Of a stretch of 64,000 nt of DNA, positions 1 to 8,582 are shown piece after piece. The notes under the pieces were generated by a model that did no database searches, was not told the DNA's origin, and saw only the letters and a list, made by a program, of their open reading frames with translations. The stretch covers positions 1-64,000 of the forward strand of contig NZ_JANUQM010000003.1 in the NCBI RefSeq assembly GCF_030386795.1, given 5' to 3'. This DNA is from Streptomyces sp. S.PNR 29 (GTDB taxonomy: Bacteria > Actinomycetota > Actinomycetes > Streptomycetales > Streptomycetaceae). The position numbers were made by a program, and so were the translations under genes. Position 1 is the stretch's first letter. Each line of letters starts with the position of its first letter.

Positions 1-2184
1 CTCGGCTTCGGCGTTCTTCCGGTGCTGCGCTGCCTCGGCCTGCTTGGCGGCGGCGGTCTCCTTCTCCGCCTTCGCCGTCTTCTCCTCGGCCTCCGCCGCG
101 AGCCGCTCGGCGTGGGCCTCGGCGGCGGCTGCCTTCGCGTCGCCCTCGGCCTTCAGAGCCTCGGTGAGCTTGGCCTCCGCGGTCTCCTTGTCCTTCTTGG
201 CGTTGTCGCGGTGCACCTTGGCCGCGTCCGCGGCGGCCTTCGCCTGCAACTCGGCCGCGTGTGCCGCTTCCTTGCGGAACTCCGCCTTGGCCTGCGCGGC
301 CTGGGCGAGCGCACGCTGCGCGATGGTCTGGCTGTCACCGGCGGACGCGCGGGTGGCGGCCTCGGCGGTCTCGCCGGCCTTCACCATCGCCTCCAGCGCG
401 GCTGCCGCGCCCTTGGTGACCTGGGCCTTCTGCTGGCCGACCAGCAGGCCACGGCCGCGCGGCGCGCCGGCCGCGTCCGCGACCGCGTAGGCGGCCTGCT
501 CGGCCGCGTCACTGGTGGTTGCGGCCTTCTGCGCCGCAGCCAACTGCACCTTGAGGGCGTCGAGTTGCTTCTTCGCGCCGGCCCGGGCGGCGGCGATACC
601 GGCATTCGCCTTGGTGAACTGGGCCGCCGGAGGAACGGTGCCGTTGTGGCCGGACGGCTTGACGGTGAACTTCTGCGGGTTGGTGCCGGTGCACGTCCAC
701 AGCCGCGAGTCCTGGCCGTTGTCGTACGTCCGCAGGTCCAGGCACTTGCCCGTGCCGACGTTCTTCAGGCTCGTGGTGGCACGGATGTCGTACTCCCACG
801 TCTGTGCCGGAGAGCTGTTGCACGTCCAGAGCTGTATCTTCGTGCCGTTCGCCGAGCCGGTCCCGGACACGTCCACGCACTTCAGCGCGTTGACGTTGCG
901 AAGGTGGAGGCCCTTGTCGTCGCCGTACACCTCCCACTTCTGCGCGGCCGAGCCGTTGCACGTGTAGAGCTGGACGGCTGTGCCGTTGGTCTTGCCGGCG
1001 CCCGCGGCGTCCAGGCACTTGCCCTTCGCGCCGTACGCCTCGATCACCGTCGGAGCGTCGCCGACGTAGCCGATCCCGCCCGCGGACCAGTAGTCCTGCC
1101 AGCGGGCGAGACGGTCGGCGATCCACGAGTGGCCGAGCATCTCGCCGAGGGCCTTCGCTCCGGAGGCGAGGGCCTTGGTGGCGTCCTTGTTCGCCGTCAG
1201 GATCCGGTTGCGCTGGGTGGCCTGCGAGGAGATCTCCTGCTGCCACTCGGTGGCGGCGACGGTGGAGACGGTGCCCAGTACCTTGTTCGGGTCGATCGGG
1301 TCACGCCACGCGCACGAGGCGAAGCGGGACTTCAGGTCCTCGACCGCGATGCGGTACTCGGCCGTGCCCGGCTGGGGAGCCGTACGGGGGAAGCCTCCGG
1401 AGGCCAGGAAGATACGGGCGTTGTCCGCACCCGTGGGCTCCAGCTTCCAGTCCGACAGGTGCTGGAATCCGTCCCGCTCGGCGAGCGCGCGGTTCCACTC
1501 GTCCCCGGGAAGACCCGGGTCGGGATCCTTGCCGTAGAGCGGAGTGCCGAGGGATGTGACGGCCTTGACCGTCGCTTCGTCCGCCTCGGGCGTGGGGTCG
1601 GCGTACAAGTCGCTCTCGCTCTTCCAGAACCGGTCGCTGATCCACTTGGTCAGGCCGGTCTGGGAGTGGAAGTCCTCCTTGCCGTCGTTGCTGGTGCCCG
1701 GCGGCCAATGGAAATCGGCCACCGTGAAACCGGCTGGAGTCTCCAGCCCGTCAAGAGGCTTCTTCCATCCCTCGCTCAGGGCCTGGAGGGCGGCCCCCTC
1801 CTTGGTCGCCGCGTCCCGGTCCTTTTGATACGCCGCGGCGAGCGGGGTGTCCTCCCAGTGCTGCCGGTTGGCCAGCGCATGCAGCTTGTCCGGGGGCTGG
1901 TTGAGGCCGTCCTGCGCGGTCGCGGCCATGTACGGTCCGCCCAGGCGCAGCACGTCGGCCATCAGGCACTGGTCCTGCCGCAACTGCTCGGCGGCCGTGT
2001 CCTCGAACCAGTCGTACGAGTCGGCCACCGGCTCGGCCCTGTCCACGGAGGGCCGGCCGGGCAGATCCGGGCGGGCGGCCAGGCCCGCGACGACCGCGAC
2101 GGAGAGGAGGAGCGGAACGGCCCGGGCGGAGAGCCCGGATCGCTCTGGCCCGGGTCTGAAGAACGCTGGTGGTCTGGAACGCAA
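1..2184 (-). CDS. Secreted ricin-type lectin / Ala-rich coiled-coil protein (3' end outside window)
   Basis: Reading from TTG at 2184 the frame stays open for 728 codons to the window edge. AAGGGG lies 8 nt upstream of the TTG; nearby ATGs are out of frame, so the start rests on this RBS and on the signal peptide that follows (basic N-terminus, hydrophobic AVPLLLSVAVVAGLAA). A novel-looking N-terminal ~350 residues is followed by a ricin B-type beta-trefoil with QxW-type repeats (AAQKWEVY, PAQTWEYD, NPQKFTV) and repeated KCLD/KCVD motifs. The remainder is a very Ala/Lys/Glu-rich coiled coil (AEAHAERLAAEAEEKTAKAE). Ricin-type domains bind carbohydrate; the coiled coil suggests a long surface stalk. 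Large Streptomyces proteins of this build sometimes end in toxin-like or repeat domains, but the C-terminus is not visible, so the function is unknown. Confidence 0.8.
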   Translation of the reverse strand, partial: MRSRPPAFFRPGPERSGLSARAVPLLLSVAVVAGLAARPDLPGRPSVDRAEPVADSYDWFEDTAAEQLRQDQCLMADVLRLGGPYMAATAQDGLNQPPDKLHALANRQHWEDTPLAAAYQKDRDAATKEGAALQALSEGWKKPLDGLETPAGFTVADFHWPPGTSNDGKEDFHSQTGLTKWISDRFWKSESDLYADPTPEADEATVKAVTSLGTPLYGKDPDPGLPGDEWNRALAERDGFQHLSDWKLEPTGADNARIFLASGGFPRTAPQPGTAEYRIAVEDLKSRFASCAWRDPIDPNKVLGTVSTVAATEWQQEISSQATQRNRILTANKDATKALASGAKALGEMLGHSWIADRLARWQDYWSAGGIGYVGDAPTVIEAYGAKGKCLDAAGAGKTNGTAVQLYTCNGSAAQKWEVYGDDKGLHLRNVNALKCVDVSGTGSANGTKIQLWTCNSSPAQTWEYDIRATTSLKNVGTGKCLDLRTYDNGQDSRLWTCTGTNPQKFTVKPSGHNGTVPPAAQFTKANAGIAAARAGAKKQLDALKVQLAAAQKAATTSDAAEQAAYAVADAAGAPRGRGLLVGQQKAQVTKGAAAALEAMVKAGETAEAATRASAGDSQTIAQRALAQAAQAKAEFRKEAAHAAELQAKAAADAAKVHRDNAKKDKETAEAKLTEALKAEGDAKAAAAEAHAERLAAEAEEKTAKAEKETAAAKQAEAAQHRKNAEAE

Positions 2185-2742
2185 AGGTGCATCCCCTTCA
2201 TGACGGAGAAGGTGACCGGAAATCAGCCGTTGGAGACTCAAGGCGATGAGGCTCTCAGGAGCCGAGAAGGATCGCTTGGCCGTCGTGGCGTCAGGAACGG
2301 CAGGAGCTGTCCGGCATGGGACGCACGGATGGCAGGTACTGCGATAGCGCGACGCGCCCCTCCCCGTGGCGACGCTGTTCCCCCGGTCGCTGATGGACAT
2401 GCGCGATGACGGATTGGTCAGATCCGGTCAGGCGCGGCGCAACCTTAGGCATACGCCGACAGGCTCGGAAAGGGGCGGCGTGGGGGGCCGGAGGGGGTGG
2501 CGCGAAACCTCCTACCGACGGGTAACTCCTTCCGGACTGCACGATTCCCTCACACACCAGGGGCGTTCTGTGTGTTTCCTGTGTTCGAGGGTGAGGGAGT
2601 GGCGGGTGGCGCCGGGAAAAGATGACCGAAATCGATCGGCGGAGCGGACGTGTCCGCTCCGCCTGCGTGCGCCGGTGGGAATTTCCGATTTCGGGCACGC
2701 AGTGCCGGAATCGGGCGACGGACGGGACGTAGGCTGCGCCCC
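2185..2742. other. 558-bp intergenic region between divergent genes
   Basis: This holds the promoters of the leftward lectin gene and rightward glmS. I see no convincing gene: the overlapping open frames have no family resemblance. Visible elements are a perfect 12-bp inverted repeat at 2638-2663 and the 12-mer TACCGACGGGTA at 2513-2524, which recurs at 57723. No glmS-ribozyme core could be recognised. Confidence 0.6.
2638..2663. promoter_or_regulatory. Perfect 12-bp inverted repeat upstream of glmS
   Basis: Arms GGCGGAGCGGAC and GTCCGCTCCGCC flank a 2-bp GT centre, about 80 bp before the glmS start. The tight centre and symmetry fit a dimeric repressor operator better than a terminator, since no T-tract follows. 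The identity of the binding protein is unknown. Confidence 0.5.
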
Positions 2743-4590
2743 ATGTGCGGAATCGTGGGATACGTGGGGTCGCAGTCGGCGCTTGAGGTCGTGATGGCCG
2801 GGCTGAAGCGGCTGGAGTACCGGGGCTACGACTCGGCCGGCGTCGCCGTGCTCGCGGACGGCGGGCTCGCCGCGGCGAAGAAGGCCGGGAAGCTGCTCAA
2901 CCTGGAGAAGGAACTGGACGGCAGGCCCTTGCCGACGGGGACGACGGGCATCGGGCACACGCGGTGGGCCACGCACGGCGGGCCGACGGACACCAATGCC
3001 CATCCGCACATCGACAACGCGGGGCGCGTCGCGGTCGTGCACAACGGCATCATCGAGAACTTCGCTCTGCTGAGGGCCGAGTTGGAGGAGCGAGGCCATG
3101 AGCTGGCCTCGGAGACCGACACCGAGGTCGTGGCCCATCTGCTCGCCGAGGAGTTCTCCTCCTGCGCGGACCTCGCGGAGGCGATGCGGCTGGTGTGCCG
3201 GCGGCTGGAGGGCGCGTTCACGCTGGTCGCGGTGCACGCGGACGAGCCCGATGTGGTCGTGGGGGCGCGGCGGAACTCGCCGCTCGTGGTGGGCGTGGGA
3301 GAGGGCGAGGCCTTTCTCGCCTCGGACGTCGCCGCGTTCATCGAGCACACGCGGTCGGCGATCGAGCTGGGTCAGGACCAGGTGGTGGAGCTGCGCCGGG
3401 ACGCGGTGACGGTGACGGGCTTCGACGGCCGCCCGGCGGAGGTCAGGTCCTACCACGTCGACTGGGACGCGTCGGCGGCGGAAAAAGGGGGCTACGACTA
3501 CTTCATGCTCAAGGAGATCGCCGAGCAGCCCAAGGCGGTCGCCGATACGCTGCTGGGCCGCATCGACGGCTCCGGCTCGCTGACCCTGGACGAGGTGCGG
3601 ATCCCTCCGGGGGCGCTGCGGGAGATCGACAAGGTCGTCATCGTGGCGTGCGGTACGGCGTTCCACGCCGGCCTGATCGCCAAGTACGCCATCGAGCACT
3701 GGACCCGCATCCCGTGCGAGGTGGAGCTGGCCAGCGAGTTCCGCTACCGGGACCCGATCCTCGACCAGCGGACCCTGGTCATCGCCATCTCGCAGTCCGG
3801 CGAGACCATGGACACCCTGATGGCCCTGCGGCACGCCCGTGAGCAGGGCTCCAGGGTGCTCGCCATCTGCAACACCAACGGTTCGACCATCCCCCGCGAG
3901 TCGGATGCGGTGCTGTACACGCACGCGGGGCCGGAGGTGGCCGTCGCCTCGACCAAGGCGTTCCTGACGCAGTTGGTGGCGTGCTACCTGGTCGCCCTGT
4001 ACCTGGGGCAGGTGCGGGGCACCAAGTGGGGTGACGAGATCCAGGCGGTGATCCGGGACCTGTCGAGCATCGCCGGGGCGGTGGAGCGGGTCCTGGAGAC
4101 CATGGAGCCGGTGCGGGAGCTGGCGCGTTCCCTCGCTGACAAGGGCACCGTGCTGTTCCTGGGGCGGCACGTCGGGTATCCGGTCGCGCTGGAGGGCGCC
4201 CTGAAGCTCAAGGAGCTCGCCTACATGCACGCCGAGGGCTTCGCGGCCGGCGAGCTGAAGCACGGGCCGATCGCGCTGATCGAGGAGGACCTGCCCGTGG
4301 TGGTGGTCGTGCCGTCGCCGCGCGGGCGGTCCGTGCTGCACGACAAGATCGTCTCCAACATCCAGGAGATCCGGGCCCGCGGTGCGCGCACGATCGTGAT
4401 CGCGGAGGAGGGCGACGAGACGGTCGCCCCGTACGCCGACCATCTGATCCGGATCCCCGCCACGCCGACGTTGCTCCAGCCGCTCGTGGCCACGGTGCCG
4501 TTGCAGGTGTTCGCGTGCGAGCTGGCGACGGCGCGCGGGAACGAGGTGGATCAGCCCCGGAACCTGGCGAAGTCGGTGACGGTGGAGTAG
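2743..4590 (+). CDS. glmS: Glutamine-fructose-6-phosphate aminotransferase
   Basis: This 615-residue protein makes glucosamine-6-phosphate from fructose-6-phosphate and glutamine, the first step to UDP-GlcNAc for peptidoglycan. The start is fixed by the class II amidotransferase N-terminus: MCGIVGYVG puts the nucleophilic Cys directly after the removed Met, so the longer upstream frame is not used. TRWATHGGPTDTNAHPH follows near residues 70-90, then two SIS sugar-isomerase domains (VACGTAFHAG, SQSGETMDT, STKAFLTQ) and the usual C-terminus LAKSVTVE. Length is normal for bacterial GlmS. The next gene converges on it 31 bp away across a short GGGGACA repeat. Assignment is very secure. Confidence 0.97.
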   Translation: MCGIVGYVGSQSALEVVMAGLKRLEYRGYDSAGVAVLADGGLAAAKKAGKLLNLEKELDGRPLPTGTTGIGHTRWATHGGPTDTNAHPHIDNAGRVAVVHNGIIENFALLRAELEERGHELASETDTEVVAHLLAEEFSSCADLAEAMRLVCRRLEGAFTLVAVHADEPDVVVGARRNSPLVVGVGEGEAFLASDVAAFIEHTRSAIELGQDQVVELRRDAVTVTGFDGRPAEVRSYHVDWDASAAEKGGYDYFMLKEIAEQPKAVADTLLGRIDGSGSLTLDEVRIPPGALREIDKVVIVACGTAFHAGLIAKYAIEHWTRIPCEVELASEFRYRDPILDQRTLVIAISQSGETMDTLMALRHAREQGSRVLAICNTNGSTIPRESDAVLYTHAGPEVAVASTKAFLTQLVACYLVALYLGQVRGTKWGDEIQAVIRDLSSIAGAVERVLETMEPVRELARSLADKGTVLFLGRHVGYPVALEGALKLKELAYMHAEGFAAGELKHGPIALIEEDLPVVVVVPSPRGRSVLHDKIVSNIQEIRARGARTIVIAEEGDETVAPYADHLIRIPATPTLLQPLVATVPLQVFACELATARGNEVDQPRNLAKSVTVE

Positions 4591-4621
4591 GGGACAGGGG
4601 ACAGGGGACAAAGGGACGGGG

Positions 4622-5164
4622 TCAGACCCGTTCCAGGGGGCGGTGCGGCCCGTCCGGGAGCTTCACGGCGATCGGGTCGCCGGGACGCACCACGCCGCCC
4701 ACCCGTACGACGCTCATGATCCCGGCCTTGCGCACGATGTTCCCGGCCTCGTCGCGGCCGACGACCTGCTTCAGCAGGCCGTCCTGGAAGGTGTCGATCT
4801 GCAGGCAGGGGTTGCGCAGGCCGGTGACCTCCACGACGGCCTCGTCGCCGATGTGCAGCAGCGTCCCCACCGGCAGGGCGAGCAGGTCGATGCCCCTGGT
4901 GGTGATGTTCTCGCCGAGTTCGCCCGGAGCGACGGTGAATCCCCGGCCGCCCACTTCGGCGAAGAGCTCCTCGTGGATGAGGTGCACCTGACGCAGATTC
5001 GGCTGTGTCGGGTCCTGCGCGACCCGGGAGCGGTGCTTGACGGTGACACCGGCGTGTACGTCTCCCTCGACTCCCAGGCCGGCCAGCAGGGTGATGCTGG
5101 GGCGGTTGGGCTTGGTGAAGGAGTACTCGCTGTTGCTGCTGACTGCGGTTACCGTGGCGGTCAT
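4622..5164 (-). CDS. MOSC-domain protein
   Basis: A 180-residue protein with a single MOSC domain: GVEGDVHAG near residue 32, the HLIHEEL region, GELGENITTRGIDLL and GLRNPCLQID with the conserved Cys. MOSC domains (molybdenum cofactor sulfurase C-terminal, YiiM/YuaD-like) bind or transfer persulfide sulfur or act in hydroxylamino-purine reduction with molybdenum cofactor. No YiiM-type flavin or ferredoxin partner is adjacent. It lies downstream of the M16/partner pair on the same strand, separated by 72 bp, and converges with glmS. Substrate unknown. A second, longer MOSC protein is at 36342-37010. Confidence 0.85.
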   Translation of the reverse strand: MTATVTAVSSNSEYSFTKPNRPSITLLAGLGVEGDVHAGVTVKHRSRVAQDPTQPNLRQVHLIHEELFAEVGGRGFTVAPGELGENITTRGIDLLALPVGTLLHIGDEAVVEVTGLRNPCLQIDTFQDGLLKQVVGRDEAGNIVRKAGIMSVVRVGGVVRPGDPIAVKLPDGPHRPLERV

Positions 5165-5236
5165 GGTGCGCGGGGCCCCTGTTCGGTGGTGTTGAGGTCG
5201 CTTCGAGGAGGGCCCTGACGGGCCCGGTGGACGGCC

Positions 5237-7000
5237 TTACGCGACTGTCCGGGCGAGCTTGCGGCGCTGGTTCGCCGTCCTGGTGCAGCGGATCAGGGTG
5301 TACTCCAGTACGCCGATGCCGAACACGCCCGGCAGGGGCGGCACACGGCCCTCGCTGATCCGGTCGACGATGAGGTATCCGCCGAGCATCGGCCACGCCA
5401 CGGCCAGCGTGGCCAGCAGGACGACGGCGGCGGTCCAGCCACGGGCGCTCCAGGCCGCCTTCCTCCGTCGGCCGGCGGAGGGATCCGCCGGACGGGGCCG
5501 TTTGCGTGGCTGCGGGATGCGTTCCGGCTCGCGGGCGGGCATCGGGACCACCGCGGCGTGCGGCACGGCCGCGTCGATCGCCGCGATCCGCTCCGCCGTC
5601 ACCCCCCGGTACAGCGTCGGCTCCACCGAGACCGTGAAGCCGTCCAGGCCGGTCAGCGCGCGGGCGCCGTCGGGGCGTGCGGTCATCGCCGCCACGGCGT
5701 CGTAGCGGACGGTGACCGGGCCGCCCGGCGTGCTCAGGCTGACGCCCTCGGTGCCGATGACCAGCGTGACCCGGTCGTCCTCCAGGGACGGGTGCCGGGT
5801 GCCGGTGACCACGTCCTGTGAGTACTGCGGGGCGAGAGTGAAGCCCGCCCAGTCGGCGCCCCGGCTCGGCACCTGGAGCAGGGCGCCCGCCCACACCTCG
5901 CGGGCCACCGCGCGCAGGTCGGCGAGCGTCACGGCCGCCAGTTCGGCCTTGTGCTGCTCGGGGCTGAGCATCCGGTGGCCGAGCAGCAGGTTCAGGGCGT
6001 ACCCGGGCAGGGCGGCGGCGCCCAGGTCGGGAGCGTCGTACACCTTCAGGAACTTGCCGCGCGCCGAGTCCAGTTCGGACTGCTCGATGCGGCCCGCCCG
6101 CAGCCGCGCGAGGGTGTCGACGAAGCCGCCCACCACCGCGTCCTGCTTCTTCGGCAGCGCGTCCGCGTACGCCGTGAGGGTGGCGAAGCCGGCGTCGCGC
6201 GGGGTGTAGTCGGCCTCCGCCGTGTAGGAGAGGCCTCCCTCCTGGCGCAGGTCCTGGAACAGCGCGCGGCCGAGCACCTCGGCGAAGACCGCGGCGGCGG
6301 TCGAGCGGGGCACGACGGAGGTGAGGACGACATGGCCGTCGTCGCCGTGGATGTAGGCCGGTGTGACGGGCAGTGCGCTCGTCGGGGCGGGCGCCGGGAC
6401 GCGCGTGCCGGCGGGCAGGGTGAGGTCGAGGCCGTCGGGCACGTGGTCGCTGGTGATCCACAGCACCGCGTTCTCCCGCGTGAAGCGGGTCGCGGCCCAG
6501 TGACGTACCTGCTCGGGCGTCAGGCCCCAGGTGCCCAGCTCGTCGTAGCTGGACAGGCCGTAGCCCTGGGCGCCGTAACGCCACAGCGGCATCTGGGAGT
6601 GGGGGCCGCCGCCCCGCCCGGCGGCCTCCGTGCGCAGGATCTCCTTCTCCGTCTCCAGCCGCTCCAGCGGCAGGTCGCGCAGGCCCGCGCAGACGGTGTT
6701 GAGGTAGGTCACGACCTCCTCCTCGCTGCCGGTGACGTGGAAGAGGGTGTAGGCGTTCGCCGTGGCGCCGTTGTAGTGCAGGTCGGACAGGCCGAGGCGG
6801 TACAGCGCGAGGTGCTCGACGAGGTGGGTGATCCCGGCCGTGGCGAGGGTCTCGTCGGCGCGTCCCACGCGGAAGAACAGGCCCGCGGTGATCTCGCCGG
6901 GCCGGGGCGCGTACAGCGTGGGAACGCCCTGCGTGGTGGTGTGGGAGACCAGCCCGTCGAGGGCGGCGAGGCCGGTGGCGTCGTGCAGTTCGGTGGTCAT
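5237..7000 (-). CDS. M16 (pitrilysin)-like metallopeptidase with C-terminal membrane anchor
   Basis: The ATG at 7000 gives 587 residues, starting 13 bp after its upstream neighbour ends, so the two form an operon. The inverzincin motif HLVEH occupies residues 59-63; a possible third zinc ligand is Glu125 in LETEKEILRTE, closer to the motif than the 70-odd residues usual for M16. A second M16-like half follows (GGLSYTAEADYTPRDAGF near 240). The protein ends with a basic linker and one transmembrane helix (WTAAVVLLATLAVAWPMLGGYLIVD), placing the peptidase in the cytoplasm if the N-terminus is inside. M16 members degrade or process peptides, including RiPP leaders, but no precursor peptide or maturation enzyme is seen here. 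Confidence 0.75.
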   Translation of the reverse strand: MTTELHDATGLAALDGLVSHTTTQGVPTLYAPRPGEITAGLFFRVGRADETLATAGITHLVEHLALYRLGLSDLHYNGATANAYTLFHVTGSEEEVVTYLNTVCAGLRDLPLERLETEKEILRTEAAGRGGGPHSQMPLWRYGAQGYGLSSYDELGTWGLTPEQVRHWAATRFTRENAVLWITSDHVPDGLDLTLPAGTRVPAPAPTSALPVTPAYIHGDDGHVVLTSVVPRSTAAAVFAEVLGRALFQDLRQEGGLSYTAEADYTPRDAGFATLTAYADALPKKQDAVVGGFVDTLARLRAGRIEQSELDSARGKFLKVYDAPDLGAAALPGYALNLLLGHRMLSPEQHKAELAAVTLADLRAVAREVWAGALLQVPSRGADWAGFTLAPQYSQDVVTGTRHPSLEDDRVTLVIGTEGVSLSTPGGPVTVRYDAVAAMTARPDGARALTGLDGFTVSVEPTLYRGVTAERIAAIDAAVPHAAVVPMPAREPERIPQPRKRPRPADPSAGRRRKAAWSARGWTAAVVLLATLAVAWPMLGGYLIVDRISEGRVPPLPGVFGIGVLEYTLIRCTRTANQRRKLARTVA

Positions 7001-7013
7001 GTGTCGTCCCCCC

Positions 7014-7976
7014 TCAGAGTGTGGCCAGGGCGGCCTTGCGGAACTTCGCGAACTGGTTCCGCCAGTCGGGCAGGTACGCCCACGGGTACTCGGTGGCCCT
7101 GTCGCCGAGGGCCGCGAAGTGCCGGGCCGCGTCCTCGCGGTGGCCGCCGAGGGAGAAGGCCATGGCGAAGGTGCTGTGCGCGCCGATCCACTCCCAGCCG
7201 GGCCGGTGGCCGGGGTGCAGCACCGAGACCTCGGCGGCGTGTCGCAGGTCGTCGCGGACCGGCAGACCCCGCATGTAGGCCGTGTCCTCGCCGCTGTCCA
7301 GGTCCAGCCAGTGCTCGATGTGCGCGTCGGCGACCAGGACACCCGCGTCCGAGCCGTCCGGGGCGGCACTCGCGCACTCCCGTGCGAAGCCGTGCGCGGC
7401 CTCCCAGGAACCGCCCCACTTGGGGCACAGCTGCTGCAGGAGCAGTGACTGGGCGCGGTAGTGGTGCGGGTGACGTGCCGACAGGCGGTCGTAGCGGCGG
7501 CGTGCCTCGGACTGTCCCAGCTGCAGGCCGCGCGCGGTGATCAGACGGGCGGTCCAGGCGGGGGCGTACCCCGGCTGCTCGGCGCACACCTCGATCAGCA
7601 GCTGCTCGGCCTTGCGCAGCCAGGCGTGGAACTGGTCGAACTGCTCGCGTGAGACGTGCTCGGCGCGCAGGCTGCTGCGGATCTCCCAGCCGATGCGGAT
7701 GTACCGCTCGGCGAGCAGCGTGCGCGGCAGCGGATCGCCGGGCCGTGCCGCCGCGGCCTGCTCCAGGTAGTGCTCGACCCCGGCCATGTCGGCCAGCAGC
7801 CCGGAGGCGAAGGAGACCTTGTCGGCCGAGTCGAGGCCGGCGAAGAACGCCTGGGTGCCGGCCCAGTCGCGGGCCTGCGCGGCGGTGCGCAGCGCGGCGA
7901 GTTCCGGCAGGTTGTCGAACGGGTCGGTACTCGGTCCCGGCCCGGTGGCGGTTCTGCCGCCGCTGGTCCTGCTCAC
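7014..7976 (-). CDS. Uncharacterised helical-repeat (TPR/DUF4034-like) protein
   Basis: A 320-residue soluble protein from GTG at 7976, ending 13 bp before the M16-like peptidase gene, so the pair is probably co-transcribed and may act together. There is no signal peptide or membrane segment. The sequence is built of helical pairs rich in Ala, Arg and Trp (AARPGDPLPRTLLAERYIRIGWEIR; ARLITARGLQLGQSEARRRYD; GWEWIGAHSTFAMAFSLGGHREDA), which reads as TPR-like repeats. The general look resembles DUF4034-type proteins, but I cannot assign a family with certainty. No catalytic motif is visible. A role as scaffold or substrate adaptor for the peptidase is inference. Confidence 0.6.
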   Translation of the reverse strand: MSRTSGGRTATGPGPSTDPFDNLPELAALRTAAQARDWAGTQAFFAGLDSADKVSFASGLLADMAGVEHYLEQAAAARPGDPLPRTLLAERYIRIGWEIRSSLRAEHVSREQFDQFHAWLRKAEQLLIEVCAEQPGYAPAWTARLITARGLQLGQSEARRRYDRLSARHPHHYRAQSLLLQQLCPKWGGSWEAAHGFARECASAAPDGSDAGVLVADAHIEHWLDLDSGEDTAYMRGLPVRDDLRHAAEVSVLHPGHRPGWEWIGAHSTFAMAFSLGGHREDAARHFAALGDRATEYPWAYLPDWRNQFAKFRKAALATL

Positions 7977-8179
7977 GCTCGCGCCCCCCTGGCGTTTCCC
8001 CGTGCACGGCGCGCCGACCGGCCCCCCAGGGCGGTCGCCGTGGCTGACGATCCATCGATGTGGCTGATCTGTCGTACGCGTGTGCTGTACGAGTGAAGTC
8101 GCCGCAGGTTAGCAGCATGGTGTGACAGTCAGCCCGGCAATTGATCCCCGGCTCGGTCCGCGGCCGTAGGGTGCTCGGC

Positions 8180-8551
8180 ATGAGCATCATCGGGGTCGGC
8201 ATCGACGTGGCGGAGATCGAGCGGTTCGCGGAGTCGCTGGAGCGTACGCCCGGGCTCGTCCGGCGGCTGTTCCGGGAGAGCGAGTTGCTGCTGCCCAGCG
8301 GGGAGCGGCGCGGCGTTGCCTCGCTCGCCGTGCGGTTCGCCGCCAAGGAGGCGCTCGCCAAGGCGCTCGGTGCCCCGCCCGGGCTGCACTGGACGGATGC
8401 CGAGGTGTACGTCGAGGACAGTGGGCAGCCGCGGTTGCGGGTGACCGGGACGGTGGCGGAGCGGGCGGCGGAACTGGGGGTGCGGTCCTGGCATCTGTCG
8501 CTGAGTCATGATGCGGGGGTGGCCTCGGCGGTCGTCATCGCCGAGGGGTGA
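8180..8551 (+). CDS. acpS: Holo-[acyl-carrier-protein] synthase
   Basis: This 123-residue AcpS transfers 4'-phosphopantetheine from CoA to acyl carrier proteins of fatty acid (and some polyketide) synthesis. The N-terminal [17 protein letters not shown] carries the Mg-binding Asp, and [12 protein letters not shown] (near residues 54-65) carries the conserved Glu/Lys of the active site; [20 protein letters not shown] closes the fold. Length is normal. I start at the ATG at 8180; the longer frame from 8141 adds an unrelated leader. It belongs with nnrD and alr on the same strand, but a convergent beta-helix gene lies between them. Confidence 0.96.
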   Translation: MSIIGVGIDVAEIERFAESLERTPGLVRRLFRESELLLPSGERRGVASLAVRFAAKEALAKALGAPPGLHWTDAEVYVEDSGQPRLRVTGTVAERAAELGVRSWHLSLSHDAGVASAVVIAEG

Positions 8552-8582
8552 GGACCGCCGAGGCCCATCCCCTTACCGAGCG

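Noticed and set aside
22..2409. Long plus-strand open frame opposite the lectin gene
   Set aside because: It is antisense to a protein with a signal peptide, beta-trefoil repeats and coiled coil; its Leu/Gly/Arg-rich translation has no family features.
2291..2698. 135-aa minus-strand frame between lectin and glmS genes
   Set aside because: Arg/Pro-rich translation without third-position bias or any motif; it covers the promoter region.
2185..2742. glmS ribozyme or riboswitch
   Set aside because: No ribozyme core was recognised, and actinobacterial glmS genes are not known to use it; only an inverted repeat is visible.
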